From JAGTVG01 sp942491935 (GTDB lineage: Bacteria > Bacteroidota > Bacteroidia > Cytophagales > Cyclobacteriaceae), in assembly GCA_942491935.1 (NCBI GenBank), contig CALOCZ010000066.1, positions 62,001-126,000 of the forward strand: 64,000 bases of DNA, in the 5' to 3' direction. The notes beneath the pieces are model-generated. The model ran no database searches and had not been told where the DNA came from. It saw nothing but the letters and a program-made list of their open reading frames with translations. The translations under genes and the position numbers were made by a program. Within the stretch, counting starts at the first letter, position 1. Each line of letters begins with the position of its first letter. Shown here one piece after another: positions 45,723 to 54,033 of this stretch.

Positions 45723-46444
45723 TTTCTGCTGCCAAGTTTTAGTTTGGTAAACATGATCATAATACTGATCAGGCTTAAAAAGTAAATTACATTTCTCAAG
45801 TCGATCAGGCCTTTGCTCATATAATTATAATGATATAATATTCCCATTTCCTCCAGGATACCTGAATATTTTCCCCAGATATTAATACCTGCAATAGCCT
45901 GAAATCCATAATAAAAGAAAAAACAAAAGAACAATGCAAATATGAATGATACTACCTGATTGTCAGTTAAGGATGAAGCAAATACACCTATTGAAATAAA
46001 AACTCCGCCCAGGAGTATTAATCCTATATATGAACCGATAACTCCCGCTGTATCAATATTTCCGATTGGATTTCCTAATTGATATACTGAGAAATAATAA
46101 AGCAGAGTAGGGATTAATGAAAATATAACCAGTGCGAATCCAGCAAAATACTTTCCAAGAATAATTTGCAGGTCGGTCAGGGGTTTGGTGAGCAGGAGTT
46201 CAAGTGTCCCACTTTTTTTTTCATCAGCAAACATACGCATAGTGATTGCCGGTACCAGGAACATAAATACATAAGGTCCAAAAGAAAATAAAGTCTCAAG
46301 ATCCGCAAATCCATAGCTTAGAACACTCGTGTCAGGGAAAACCCACATGAGTAATCCAATCCCAACAAGAAAGACGGAAATAGCAATATAAGCTACGAAG
46401 GAATTCAGAAAACCATTAAATTCTTTTTTAAATACCTGAAACAT
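45716..46444 (-). CDS. gldF: Gliding motility ABC transporter permease GldF
   Basis: 242-residue ABC-2 type permease with six predicted helices and the motif KKSGTLELLLTKPLTDLQIILGK, typical of GldF and of ABC-2 permeases in general. It overlaps gldA by one base and gldG by seven, so the three are translated together. Confidence 0.94.
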   Translation of the reverse strand: MFQVFKKEFNGFLNSFVAYIAISVFLVGIGLLMWVFPDTSVLSYGFADLETLFSFGPYVFMFLVPAITMRMFADEKKSGTLELLLTKPLTDLQIILGKYFAGFALVIFSLIPTLLYYFSVYQLGNPIGNIDTAGVIGSYIGLILLGGVFISIGVFASSLTDNQVVSFIFALFFCFFFYYGFQAIAGINIWGKYSGILEEMGILYHYNYMSKGLIDLRNVIYFLSLISIMIMFTKLKLGSRKW

Positions 46445-47373
46445 TATTCCGTGTCCTTAAAATTGTCTTTGGTAAGTTGTTGAAATATATTTTCTAATGA
46501 TGTGTCCTCTTTATGTAAACCAATCAATGTGAGATTTTTTTCACTGGCAAGTTTGAAAATATCCCCTCTGATATCCAAATCTGGATCAACAAATAGCTTA
46601 ATTTTGTTTCCTTCAGTCTCCAGTTTATAAATCCCTTTAATGTTTTTCAAAATATCAATATCAGGGAGAACTTCAAACTCTACTGTTATCAAATGTTGAT
46701 TTGATATTTTGCCCTTAAGGTTTTCGACCTTATCGTCAGCTACAATTATTCCTTTATCAATAATAACCACTCTGTCGCACATTGCCTGCACTTCCTGCAT
46801 AATATGAGTTGAGAAGATAACTGTTTTATGTTTACTAAAATCTTTGATCAATTCCCTTATTTCTATGATCTGGTTGGGATCCAGTCCTGATGTAGGTTCA
46901 TCCAGAATCAAGACTTCGGGTTCATGGATCATCGCCTGGGCAAGCCCTACACGCTGCCTGTAGCCTTTCGATAATTGACCAATCTTCTTATTGCGTTCCA
47001 ACTCAAGGCCCGTCATAGCAATGATATCCAGTATTCTTGATTTTAGAGTTTTGCCTTTAATTCCATGCAAAGACGCAACAAATTCAAGATATTCCATAAT
47101 ATACATATCAAGGTATAAAGGATTATGTTCCGGCAGGTAACCAATAATTTTTCTGACCGATAAAGGATCTCTTATTACGTCGATGCCATTAATAAAGATG
47201 TTTCCAGAAGTCGGTGGCAAATAGGATGTGGCTATCTTCATGGTTGTAGATTTCCCTGCGCCGTTTGGCCCGAGAAAGCCAAGGATCTCACCTTCATTTA
47301 CAGAGAAGGTAATATTATTTACAGCCTTTTGCTGGTTAAATATTTTAGTCAGATTTTTTACCTCAACCGACAT
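46444..47373 (-). CDS. gldA: Gliding motility ABC transporter ATPase GldA
   Basis: 309-residue ABC ATPase that drives the GldF/GldG complex. Walker A is GPNGAGKSTTMK (about residue 34), the signature is LSKGYRQRVGLAQA (about 134), Walker B is VLILDEPTSGLD (about 155) and the switch His is in STHIMQEVQ. A 60-residue C-terminal domain follows, as in ABC-2 ATPases. First gene of the gld group, 38 bases after the SDR gene on the same strand. Confidence 0.95.
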   Translation of the reverse strand: MSVEVKNLTKIFNQQKAVNNITFSVNEGEILGFLGPNGAGKSTTMKIATSYLPPTSGNIFINGIDVIRDPLSVRKIIGYLPEHNPLYLDMYIMEYLEFVASLHGIKGKTLKSRILDIIAMTGLELERNKKIGQLSKGYRQRVGLAQAMIHEPEVLILDEPTSGLDPNQIIEIRELIKDFSKHKTVIFSTHIMQEVQAMCDRVVIIDKGIIVADDKVENLKGKISNQHLITVEFEVLPDIDILKNIKGIYKLETEGNKIKLFVDPDLDIRGDIFKLASEKNLTLIGLHKEDTSLENIFQQLTKDNFKDTE

Positions 47374-47411
47374 ACTTGTAATAATAATACTTATTCAAGA
47401 ATTTTATCAAA

Positions 47412-48095
47412 TTAGCCTTTTGGTTTTAATGGACGTACTTCAATATCGACATGATGATAATTTGGTGGAGATTCCAGGACATGGATAATAGTACCTGCTA
47501 TATCCTCCGGATTCATCATATGATCATGCGCTTGAATTTCATCAATATTGTCAAAAAATCCGGTTTTTACCGATCCGGGATATATACATGTGACCTTGAT
47601 TCCAAATTCCCGCAACTCCATGAATAAAGAATGTGACATTCCCGTAACAGCGTGTTTTGAAGAAGCATAGCCAACCATGTTCTTAACCGCAGTGGTTCCG
47701 GCGATTGATCCAATATTTATGATATGACCTGCCCCTTTAGCTTTCATTCCTTGGATTACCATTTTGGAGCAATAATACATTCCATGCACATTTACATCAA
47801 ACATTTTATGCCATTTATCCTTATCTAATTCTTCGAATCCTGATACAAACCCAATCCCAGCATTATTAATAAGAATATCCGCCTGGCCTAATTTTTCAAT
47901 AGTCTTATTGTGTGACTTTTGTACAGATTCAAAATTTGAAACATCTGTTACAAAATGTGTAAAATTTTTATGTGATATATTTATGGGAGTTCTACTCCAA
48001 CCTGCTACAATAACTCCCTTCTTTAATAAAGACATTGTAGTAGCAAGGCCTATTCCCTTACTGCAACCGGTCACTATAGCTGTTTTCCCTTTCAA
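47412..48095 (-). CDS. Short-chain dehydrogenase/reductase
   Basis: 227-residue NAD(P)-dependent oxidoreductase of the classical SDR type. The cofactor motif TGCSKGIG is at residues 9-16, NNAGIG near 82, and the catalytic Ser and YASSK (Tyr-x-x-x-Lys) near 134-155. The frame stays open to 48350, but that part runs through the coding sequence of the opposite strand. The natural start is TTG 48095, which gives MKGKTAIVTG, the usual SDR N-terminus; there is no in-frame ATG. Substrate unknown. It is divergent from the PagL-like gene and precedes gldA. Confidence 0.9.
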   Translation of the reverse strand: MKGKTAIVTGCSKGIGLATTMSLLKKGVIVAGWSRTPINISHKNFTHFVTDVSNFESVQKSHNKTIEKLGQADILINNAGIGFVSGFEELDKDKWHKMFDVNVHGMYYCSKMVIQGMKAKGAGHIINIGSIAGTTAVKNMVGYASSKHAVTGMSHSLFMELREFGIKVTCIYPGSVKTGFFDNIDEIQAHDHMMNPEDIAGTIIHVLESPPNYHHVDIEVRPLKPKG

Positions 48096-48116
48096 TGATT
48101 TAAAATAAAATTTATC

Positions 48117-48124
48117 TACATTTG
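48117..48124 (+). promoter_or_regulatory. Bacteroidota-type -7 element for the PagL-like gene
   Basis: TACATTTG matches TAnnTTTG and lies 17 bases before the TTG start at 48142, giving a very short leader. No well-placed -33 element found. Confidence 0.4.
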
Positions 48125-48141
48125 TAGCCTGAATTACACTA

Positions 48142-49245
48142 TTGATTTTGAAATATACTTTGCTCGCAATATTCTGCTTTTTTAGTCTATTTAACAAGGC
48201 ATTTAGCCAGTCTGTTAAAAAGACCCCAAAGTATACATATACTGTAGGAGCCAACTTATTAACAGGATTTGTGATCAAACATGACCGGTACATGGGACAT
48301 ATATCACAAGGTATTACTACCGGAGCTGAAGTATTGATCAATAAAAACACTTATGGGAACCAGGTCTGGGAACAAGTTTTTAAATACCCGGATGTCGGTT
48401 TTGCCTTTTCGTACTTCAACTATGGGAATGATATGCTGGGCGAATCTTTTGCAGGTACATTCTATATGGATTTTATTTTAAAGAGAACCAGAAAAGTTGA
48501 GGTTTTATTAAAAATTGGTACTGGTATCGGCTTCCATACAAAGCCCTATGACCGTGAAACCAATAATCAAAATATAGGTGTTGGAGGACCTGTAACCAAT
48601 GATATGCAATTAAGACTGGGCATGAATTATAAACTGACGGAACGATGGAAACTGACTGGAGCTTTTACCCTTTCTCATTTTTCAGTGGCTGCTTTATCAC
48701 AACCAAATAAAGGTATCAACATTATGTCTGCGAATCTAGGGTGTACTTATCGCCTCAATAATGAAGCTCCTGAGTATACACCAGTGAATGAGGATTATAC
48801 ATGGGATAAGAGATTAAAATATAACATTAATTTCAGTTATGGATTGAAGAAAATACCACCTATAGGCGGTCCATACTACTCTGTATATGTGCTCACTTTT
48901 TATGTAAATAAGCAAGTTTCAAAAATAAGTATTTTTAATGCGGGGATTGACGGATTCAGCAATACAGCATTGAAAGAAGAAATGGTTCAAGGTGATATTG
49001 ACCCTGACACACTTGATCATAAAAGGGTGGGATTAACAGCCGGGTATGAACTAAAGATGAACAGGATCTCACTTCTTGCTCAGCTTGGATTTTATGTATA
49101 TCGCCCTTATAAGACAGATAAAATTGTATATCAACGAATTGCTTTGAAATTCTATTTAAGTAAAAATGTATATCTTCATTACGGATTTATTACCCATTTT
49201 GCAAAAGCAGACCACTCTGAATGGGGTATAGGAATAACAATATAA
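48142..49245 (+). CDS. PagL-like lipid A 3-O-deacylase / acyloxyacyl hydrolase
   Basis: 367 residues with a signal peptide (ending NKAFSQ) and an outer-membrane beta-barrel pattern of alternating aromatic strands. The PagL core is in the first half: TVGANLLTGFV, GIGFHTKPYD and the catalytic His-x-Ser in TLSHFSVAAL followed by PNKGINI. PagL enzymes remove the 3-O acyl chain of lipid A and so alter endotoxin and membrane properties. The C-terminal half repeats strand-like segments and is longer than in Pseudomonas PagL. The start is TTG 48142; an in-frame stop at 48130 excludes anything further upstream. Confidence 0.85.
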   Translation: MILKYTLLAIFCFFSLFNKAFSQSVKKTPKYTYTVGANLLTGFVIKHDRYMGHISQGITTGAEVLINKNTYGNQVWEQVFKYPDVGFAFSYFNYGNDMLGESFAGTFYMDFILKRTRKVEVLLKIGTGIGFHTKPYDRETNNQNIGVGGPVTNDMQLRLGMNYKLTERWKLTGAFTLSHFSVAALSQPNKGINIMSANLGCTYRLNNEAPEYTPVNEDYTWDKRLKYNINFSYGLKKIPPIGGPYYSVYVLTFYVNKQVSKISIFNAGIDGFSNTALKEEMVQGDIDPDTLDHKRVGLTAGYELKMNRISLLAQLGFYVYRPYKTDKIVYQRIALKFYLSKNVYLHYGFITHFAKADHSEWGIGITI

Positions 49246-49248
49246 TTA

Positions 49249-49986
49249 ATGAAAAAGTCAGCCTTAATCTTATCAATTATATTTTATGCCATATCTTTCA
49301 TTAGCTGTGACACCGAGAACGCTATCGATTGTTTCAAGAAAGGTGGGGAGGTTGTTGAAAAGGAAATCCAGCTAGATTCGTTTAGTTCGATAGAAGCTTA
49401 CGATGAAGCGGATATTTATCTGGTCAATTCAGATGAACAAAAAGTAATTATTAAAGCTGGCAAGAACCTGATTCCTAAAATTCATCTCAAAGTAGAAGGT
49501 GAAATACTCACCATTACAAACGATAATACATGTAACTGGATCAGATCTCCGGAAAATCCAGGGATCTATATATTTTCTAATGATATATCAAGCATAAATA
49601 TCTTCGATTTCGCAAATATTATTTCCGAAGAAACTTTGAAACTTGACAGGTTGAGTATCTTCTCTGATGGAACAGGAAATTTTGAGATGAATATTGATGT
49701 TGATTCTTTATTGGTTGAATCAGTATATATCTCGAATTTTACATTAAGTGGAAATGCCGGTTTCATTGATCTTATCTTGACCAGTGATAGCCGCTTCATT
49801 GCAGGAAACTTGCTGACAGATAATATTAAAATTGACCACAATGGATCAAATCGAGTTGAACTTTATCCGATTATTTCCCTGAATGGGGCGCTTCGAAGTA
49901 CAGGTAGTCTGTATTATTTTCACGAACCGGAAATTCTTGATGTAACTGTGAAAGGACCGGGACAGCTAATTAATCTATCTGAATAA
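49249..49986 (+). CDS. DUF2807 (GIN-domain) lipoprotein
   Basis: 245 residues with a lipoprotein signal (MKKSALILSIIFYAISFISC, lipobox FISC) and a right-handed beta-helix of the DUF2807 putative auto-transporter adhesin-like family (SFSSIEAYDEADIYLV). The family is common and poorly understood in Bacteroidota. It starts three bases after the PagL-like gene and is probably cotranscribed. Confidence 0.9.
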   Translation: MKKSALILSIIFYAISFISCDTENAIDCFKKGGEVVEKEIQLDSFSSIEAYDEADIYLVNSDEQKVIIKAGKNLIPKIHLKVEGEILTITNDNTCNWIRSPENPGIYIFSNDISSINIFDFANIISEETLKLDRLSIFSDGTGNFEMNIDVDSLLVESVYISNFTLSGNAGFIDLILTSDSRFIAGNLLTDNIKIDHNGSNRVELYPIISLNGALRSTGSLYYFHEPEILDVTVKGPGQLINLSE

Positions 49987-49988
49987 AA

Positions 49989-50663
49989 TTATCTATATCT
50001 TTCTGATTCAAACCACTGATTATATTCAGCTACAATCTTTTGTAGATCTCCTAATTGATATTGTTTGGATTCGATCTTTTGAATTAAAGCTTCATAATCA
50101 CCTACATATAATCTCATTTTAGAAGTAAAAGACTTTTTAAATGTTTTGGAGGATAATAACTCTGCATCTCCTTCATTCTTCTTAATGTAGAGGAAGTCGA
50201 GAGAATTTTCCGGATAGTTAAGCATGATGTTATCCAATTTCTTTTCTGCTTCCGCACTGTTTATTTTCTTTTTCAGTTTATCCTGTTCATCGAATATCCG
50301 CAGAAGAGAAACTGGTCCAGGATCAGATTCAAGAATTCCAAACCTCTTAAATTTGAATGGTCCATTAAAAGTTTCCATTATTACTGTAGTGCTGACCCAT
50401 GATTTCCCGTCAATGGAGTACCCTATTAAGTTATCGGGTGTATATTCTTCCCTAGTGTTTGACCCCTGTATGGGATTGAAATAGATCCTTTTTTGCATTA
50501 CAATTGGGAAGTCATATTTTATTGATCCTTTGATCGTGTCACCTGCCATTCCTAGAACGTAAGCTGAAACACTTTCTCCATAATCATGGTTTGAAAACCA
50601 ATCCTGTGAGATAGCCTGGAAGGAAATCAAAAATGCAGGTAGAATTATCAGAAATTTCTTCAT
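49989..50663 (-). CDS. Hypothetical secreted protein
   Basis: 224 residues with a signal peptide (MKKFLIILPAFLISFQAISQ). The mature part begins with a beta-rich region (GMAGDTIKGSIKYDFPIVMQKRI and IGYSIDGKSWVST) and ends in a helical segment (YEALIQKIESKQYQLGDLQKI). I recognise no family. ATG 50663 is chosen because the frame to 50702 would start at a TTG inside the end of the SGNH gene. Converges on the GIN-domain gene with two bases between. Confidence 0.75.
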   Translation of the reverse strand: MKKFLIILPAFLISFQAISQDWFSNHDYGESVSAYVLGMAGDTIKGSIKYDFPIVMQKRIYFNPIQGSNTREEYTPDNLIGYSIDGKSWVSTTVIMETFNGPFKFKRFGILESDPGPVSLLRIFDEQDKLKKKINSAEAEKKLDNIMLNYPENSLDFLYIKKNEGDAELLSSKTFKKSFTSKMRLYVGDYEALIQKIESKQYQLGDLQKIVAEYNQWFESERYR

Positions 50664-50691
50664 CAGGTGCTTGGTGTTTAATACGGGATAA

Positions 50692-51342
50692 CTATTTTTC
50701 AATAAAAGGACGTATTTGTTTTTCCCATATCATATACCCTTTTCCGGTCATATGAAGACTATCCTCTAGGAACAGCTCTGGTTCAGGTCGCCCCTGATCG
50801 TTTAGCATATTAGTATAAACGTTAATATATGTCAAATCCTGACTTTTACTGGCAAGATTCTCAAATTTTGCGTTTAAATTTTCGTATTTATCTTTTAAAT
50901 TCCACCTTCTTGGACTAGGTTTTGCTGATATAATGGCGATATCCGGATGATCCAGATTATCTCTTATCAGTTCCAATAGTGTTTTCAGGTCTTTCATGAT
51001 TTTTTTTGGACTTTTGCTACTTGCTAAATCATTATCCCCTTCATAGATTATGATTTTTTTAGGATTATATGCAAGTATCAGATCGTTAAAATAATAGATG
51101 GCATCCGAAAAATGAGATCCTCCAAATCCCCTGTTAATCACAGGATAACCGGGAAAATCTTCTTGAAGGGATTTCCACATTCGCATGGAAGAACTCCCTA
51201 TAAATAAATAACAATCCTCAGGAGGCGGATTGGATTTATCAGATTCAATGTATGTATTAATTTCATCCTTAAATCGTAATGGATCAGGATTGTCTTCCAG
51301 AATTAAAATCAGGGAAAATAATGCAAAAAAGGTTTTCATCAA
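50692..51342 (-). CDS. SGNH/GDSL hydrolase
   Basis: 216-residue esterase-like protein with the four SGNH blocks: Ser in FIGSSSMRMW (about 48-57), Gly in RGFGGSH (about 72), Asn in YEGDNDLA (about 100) and the Asp-His pair in DSLHMTGKGYMIW (about 195). A hydrophobic N-terminus (MMKTFFALFSLILILE) may be a short signal or anchor. The substrate is unknown; GDSL enzymes act on lipids or carbohydrate esters. Confidence 0.9.
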   Translation of the reverse strand: MMKTFFALFSLILILEDNPDPLRFKDEINTYIESDKSNPPPEDCYLFIGSSSMRMWKSLQEDFPGYPVINRGFGGSHFSDAIYYFNDLILAYNPKKIIIYEGDNDLASSKSPKKIMKDLKTLLELIRDNLDHPDIAIISAKPSPRRWNLKDKYENLNAKFENLASKSQDLTYINVYTNMLNDQGRPEPELFLEDSLHMTGKGYMIWEKQIRPFIEK

Positions 51343-51562
51343 TCAAAATATTATTTAGAATTTGGACATAAATATAGGAAATTAATAAATTCATTCTATA
51401 AAAGTTATGCTTAAACAATTCAATCCTTTTTAACTTAAAGATCATGATACAGTAATACAATTATTTTGGTATGATGAAAAAAATACCTACTTTTACAGGC
51501 TGTGCTTATCAAAAACATCATAAAATATCACGGTAGGAATAGTAAACCAAATAATAATAAGT

Positions 51563-52036
51563 ATGAATTTTAAACCAAAATTAGTAAAAAAGGGAGAAGG
51601 TGAAGCAAAGGTCGGTACTGCTTCAAAATATGAGCCTATAACAAAGTACATGACAACCGATCTAATTACATTCACTCCGGAGACAGATATAATTGATGCT
51701 ATTGATAGCATGATTGAACATCAAATTTCTGGAGCACCAGTTTTGAATGAAAATAAGGAATTGGTAGGAATGATTTCAGAAAAGGATTGTATCACTGTAA
51801 TAATTGATAGTGTATATCATAATCAGCCTATATCAACCAGTAAAGTGTCGAAATATATGACTACTAACCTTAAAACGGTTAGTGTTGAAGCTGATGTTGT
51901 GGATGTAGCCAATGAATTTCTCAAGAAGAACTATAAAAGGTTTCCTGTAGTAGATGGAAAAGGACGCCTTGTGGGGCAGATCAGCCGTAGAGATATATTA
52001 AGAGCAGTAAAAGCCATGGAAATCACAACCTGGTAA
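51563..52036 (+). CDS. Two-CBS-domain protein
   Basis: 157 residues consisting of one Bateman module: CBS1 (about 32-90, YMTTDLITFTPETDIIDAID) and CBS2 (about 98-155, YMTTNLKTVSVEADVVDVAN). Such modules bind adenosine nucleotides and act as energy-state sensors. No effector domain is attached and no partner gene is nearby, so the target is unknown. A terminator follows. Confidence 0.92.
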   Translation: MNFKPKLVKKGEGEAKVGTASKYEPITKYMTTDLITFTPETDIIDAIDSMIEHQISGAPVLNENKELVGMISEKDCITVIIDSVYHNQPISTSKVSKYMTTNLKTVSVEADVVDVANEFLKKNYKRFPVVDGKGRLVGQISRRDILRAVKAMEITTW

Positions 52037-52050
52037 AACGAAATTAAAGT

Positions 52051-52074
52051 ATCCCGCCCATAGCGGGATTTTTT
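52051..52074 (+). terminator. Intrinsic terminator after the CBS-domain gene
   Basis: ATCCCGC (52051-52057) pairs with GCGGGAT (52063-52069) around a 5-base loop and runs into six T (52069-52074). Confidence 0.88.
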
Positions 52075-53539
52075 AATATCCAAATAACTCTGGCAGCCAT
52101 AGCGAAAGTTCAGGAACATAAGTAACCAGCATTAGAACAGCTATCATCGCAATAAACATGGGAAGCAAAGGCTTTATTACATCCTGAATTTTTACCTTAG
52201 CAACACTACAACCAATGAATAGTACTGAGCCAACCGGGGGAGTGCATAGGCCGACACTTAAGTTCAGCACCATGATAATCCCAAAATGAATAGGAGATAA
52301 TCCCAATTGAGTCTGGACTATTGGAAGAAAAATGGGTGTGAATATCAGAACTGCAGGGGTCATGTCCATAAAAACTCCCACAAATAATAATATCAGATTA
52401 ATAATTAATAATATTATGAAGGGATTATCGCTGATGCTCAGCAATCCGGCACTTACATTTTGCGGAATGTTTTCGTAAGCCATAATCCAGGAAAGCCCCA
52501 TACAGGTCGCTACCAATAACATAACAATAGCTGTCGTCCTTACAGATTGAAGTAAGATATCAGGCATATCCATGATTGTTATTTCCTTATATAAAAGTGC
52601 CAGGATCAATGCATATAATACAGCAATTGCGGAAGCTTCGGTTGCTGTAAAAAATCCGGCTACAATCCCTCCAATTACAATAACAAGCATCATCAGACTT
52701 GGAAATGCTGCCCAAAATTTCTTTAATCCAATCAGCGTTCTTTCTTTGTTTTCCTTTATCCTCCATCCTGAGAATAAGATGAATATTCCTAATAGAGTGA
52801 TCCAGATTAACCGATATATGCCTGATGAAAGATTATTATGTGCGTAAAACAATCCACTTACAACAGTAAAAATTAAGATTGAAAGGATTAGTATTTTTAG
52901 AAGTGAAAGTGCAACTCCTTTGAATCCTTTTTTCTTATAAATCAACAAGGACATGGAAGTGATCATAATGGCAATTCCTGTTAAAATTCCAGGAATATAA
53001 CCGGCAAGAAATAAGGCGGTAATTGAGGCGCCACCACTAGCCAGGGAATATACTATTAGAACATTACTTGGCGGAATGGATAAACCGGTGGTCGCTGAAC
53101 TGATATTAACTGCGGCGCTAAAATTCTTATCGTATTTTTCTTTATCCATTTCCGGTCCCATGATACTTCCGATAGCAGATGCGGCAGCGGCGGATGAACC
53201 CGAAATTGCTCCAAAAAGCATATTTGCTATAACATTTACATATGCGAGTCCTCCTGTCAGACTTCCCACCAGCACTTTGGCGAAATCAATCAATCTGTAT
53301 GCGATCCCACCTGAGTTCATTATATAGCCGGCAAGTATAAAGAACGGGATGGCCAATAAAGCGAAACTGTCGAGACCTGTTGCCATTCGTTGAGCGAAGG
53401 TTGTGAAAGCTGGTAATGAATCAATACTTACGAGCATGGTCAATATCCCTGATATACCAATAGAATAAGCTATTGGAACGCCTATGGATAACAGAAAAAT
53501 AAAACTCGCAACTAATATAAATACACCGATATAGTCCAT
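52073..53539 (-). CDS. dctM: TRAP transporter large permease (DctM family) with an extra two-helix insert
   Basis: 488-residue Na+-coupled permease of a tripartite ATP-independent periplasmic transporter, with at least 12 helices. Family signatures are SGSSAAAASAIGSIMGPEM (about 113-131), TGLSIPPSNVLIVY and VGLCTPPVGSVLFIG near the C-terminus. Typical DctM proteins are about 425-430 residues. The extra length is a segment at about 205-265 with two hydrophobic helices (LKILILSILIFTVVSGLFY and LIWITLLGIFILFSG), placed between the two halves of the protein. The neighbouring uronate genes suggest hexuronate transport. Confidence 0.92.
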   Translation of the reverse strand: MDYIGVFILVASFIFLLSIGVPIAYSIGISGILTMLVSIDSLPAFTTFAQRMATGLDSFALLAIPFFILAGYIMNSGGIAYRLIDFAKVLVGSLTGGLAYVNVIANMLFGAISGSSAAAASAIGSIMGPEMDKEKYDKNFSAAVNISSATTGLSIPPSNVLIVYSLASGGASITALFLAGYIPGILTGIAIMITSMSLLIYKKKGFKGVALSLLKILILSILIFTVVSGLFYAHNNLSSGIYRLIWITLLGIFILFSGWRIKENKERTLIGLKKFWAAFPSLMMLVIVIGGIVAGFFTATEASAIAVLYALILALLYKEITIMDMPDILLQSVRTTAIVMLLVATCMGLSWIMAYENIPQNVSAGLLSISDNPFIILLIINLILLFVGVFMDMTPAVLIFTPIFLPIVQTQLGLSPIHFGIIMVLNLSVGLCTPPVGSVLFIGCSVAKVKIQDVIKPLLPMFIAMIAVLMLVTYVPELSLWLPELFGY

Positions 53540-53545
53540 ATATGC

Positions 53546-54022
53546 TTAATTGCTATTTGATTTCAATAATTTCATGCTATTATCAATTGAATAGAATAGA
53601 ATAATCAGCCCGCTTACAGGCAGAACTATGTATACATAGCCCAGAGGAAGTTGAAGTGCCGCTGATTTTACTGATAAAATAAACCTTGAATAGACCAACC
53701 ATATCCCCCCAACAACTAATACGAAAAACGAAAACAAGAAAATCACGATATGAATAAACAATTCAAGTCTGATTTTATTTTTAGGACTGGATTTTTGAAG
53801 CAGGAGGTCTATTGCCAGATGTTCTTTTCTGCCTGTAACATAAGCGGCACCGAACAGACTAACCCAGATAAGGAGAAATCCCGCAAGTTCATCAGTAAAT
53901 GAACTCGGGGAAGACAAAATATAGCGACTTGTTACCTGCCATAATACATCAATTACCAGGACACTCATTAATAAAATGAGCAGTTTTTCAAGCATCTTAT
54001 CTACGTAAACACGTAATTTCAT
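53546..54022 (-). CDS. dctQ: TRAP transporter small permease (DctQ family)
   Basis: 158-residue membrane protein with four helices and the DctQ motif of WQVTSRYIL (about 28-36), SSPSSFTDELAGFLLIWVSLFGAA and YVTGRKEHLAIDLL. It scaffolds the large permease for the periplasmic binding protein. Six bases before dctM and eleven after the binding-protein gene. Confidence 0.93.
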   Translation of the reverse strand: MKLRVYVDKMLEKLLILLMSVLVIDVLWQVTSRYILSSPSSFTDELAGFLLIWVSLFGAAYVTGRKEHLAIDLLLQKSSPKNKIRLELFIHIVIFLFSFFVLVVGGIWLVYSRFILSVKSAALQLPLGYVYIVLPVSGLIILFYSIDNSMKLLKSNSN

Positions 54023-54033
54023 TTGGGGATATT

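Noticed and set aside
48096..48350. N-terminal extension of the SDR frame to 48350
   Set aside because: The 85 extra codons overlap the 5' end of the PagL-like gene on the other strand and do not resemble an SDR; TTG 48095 gives a normal start.
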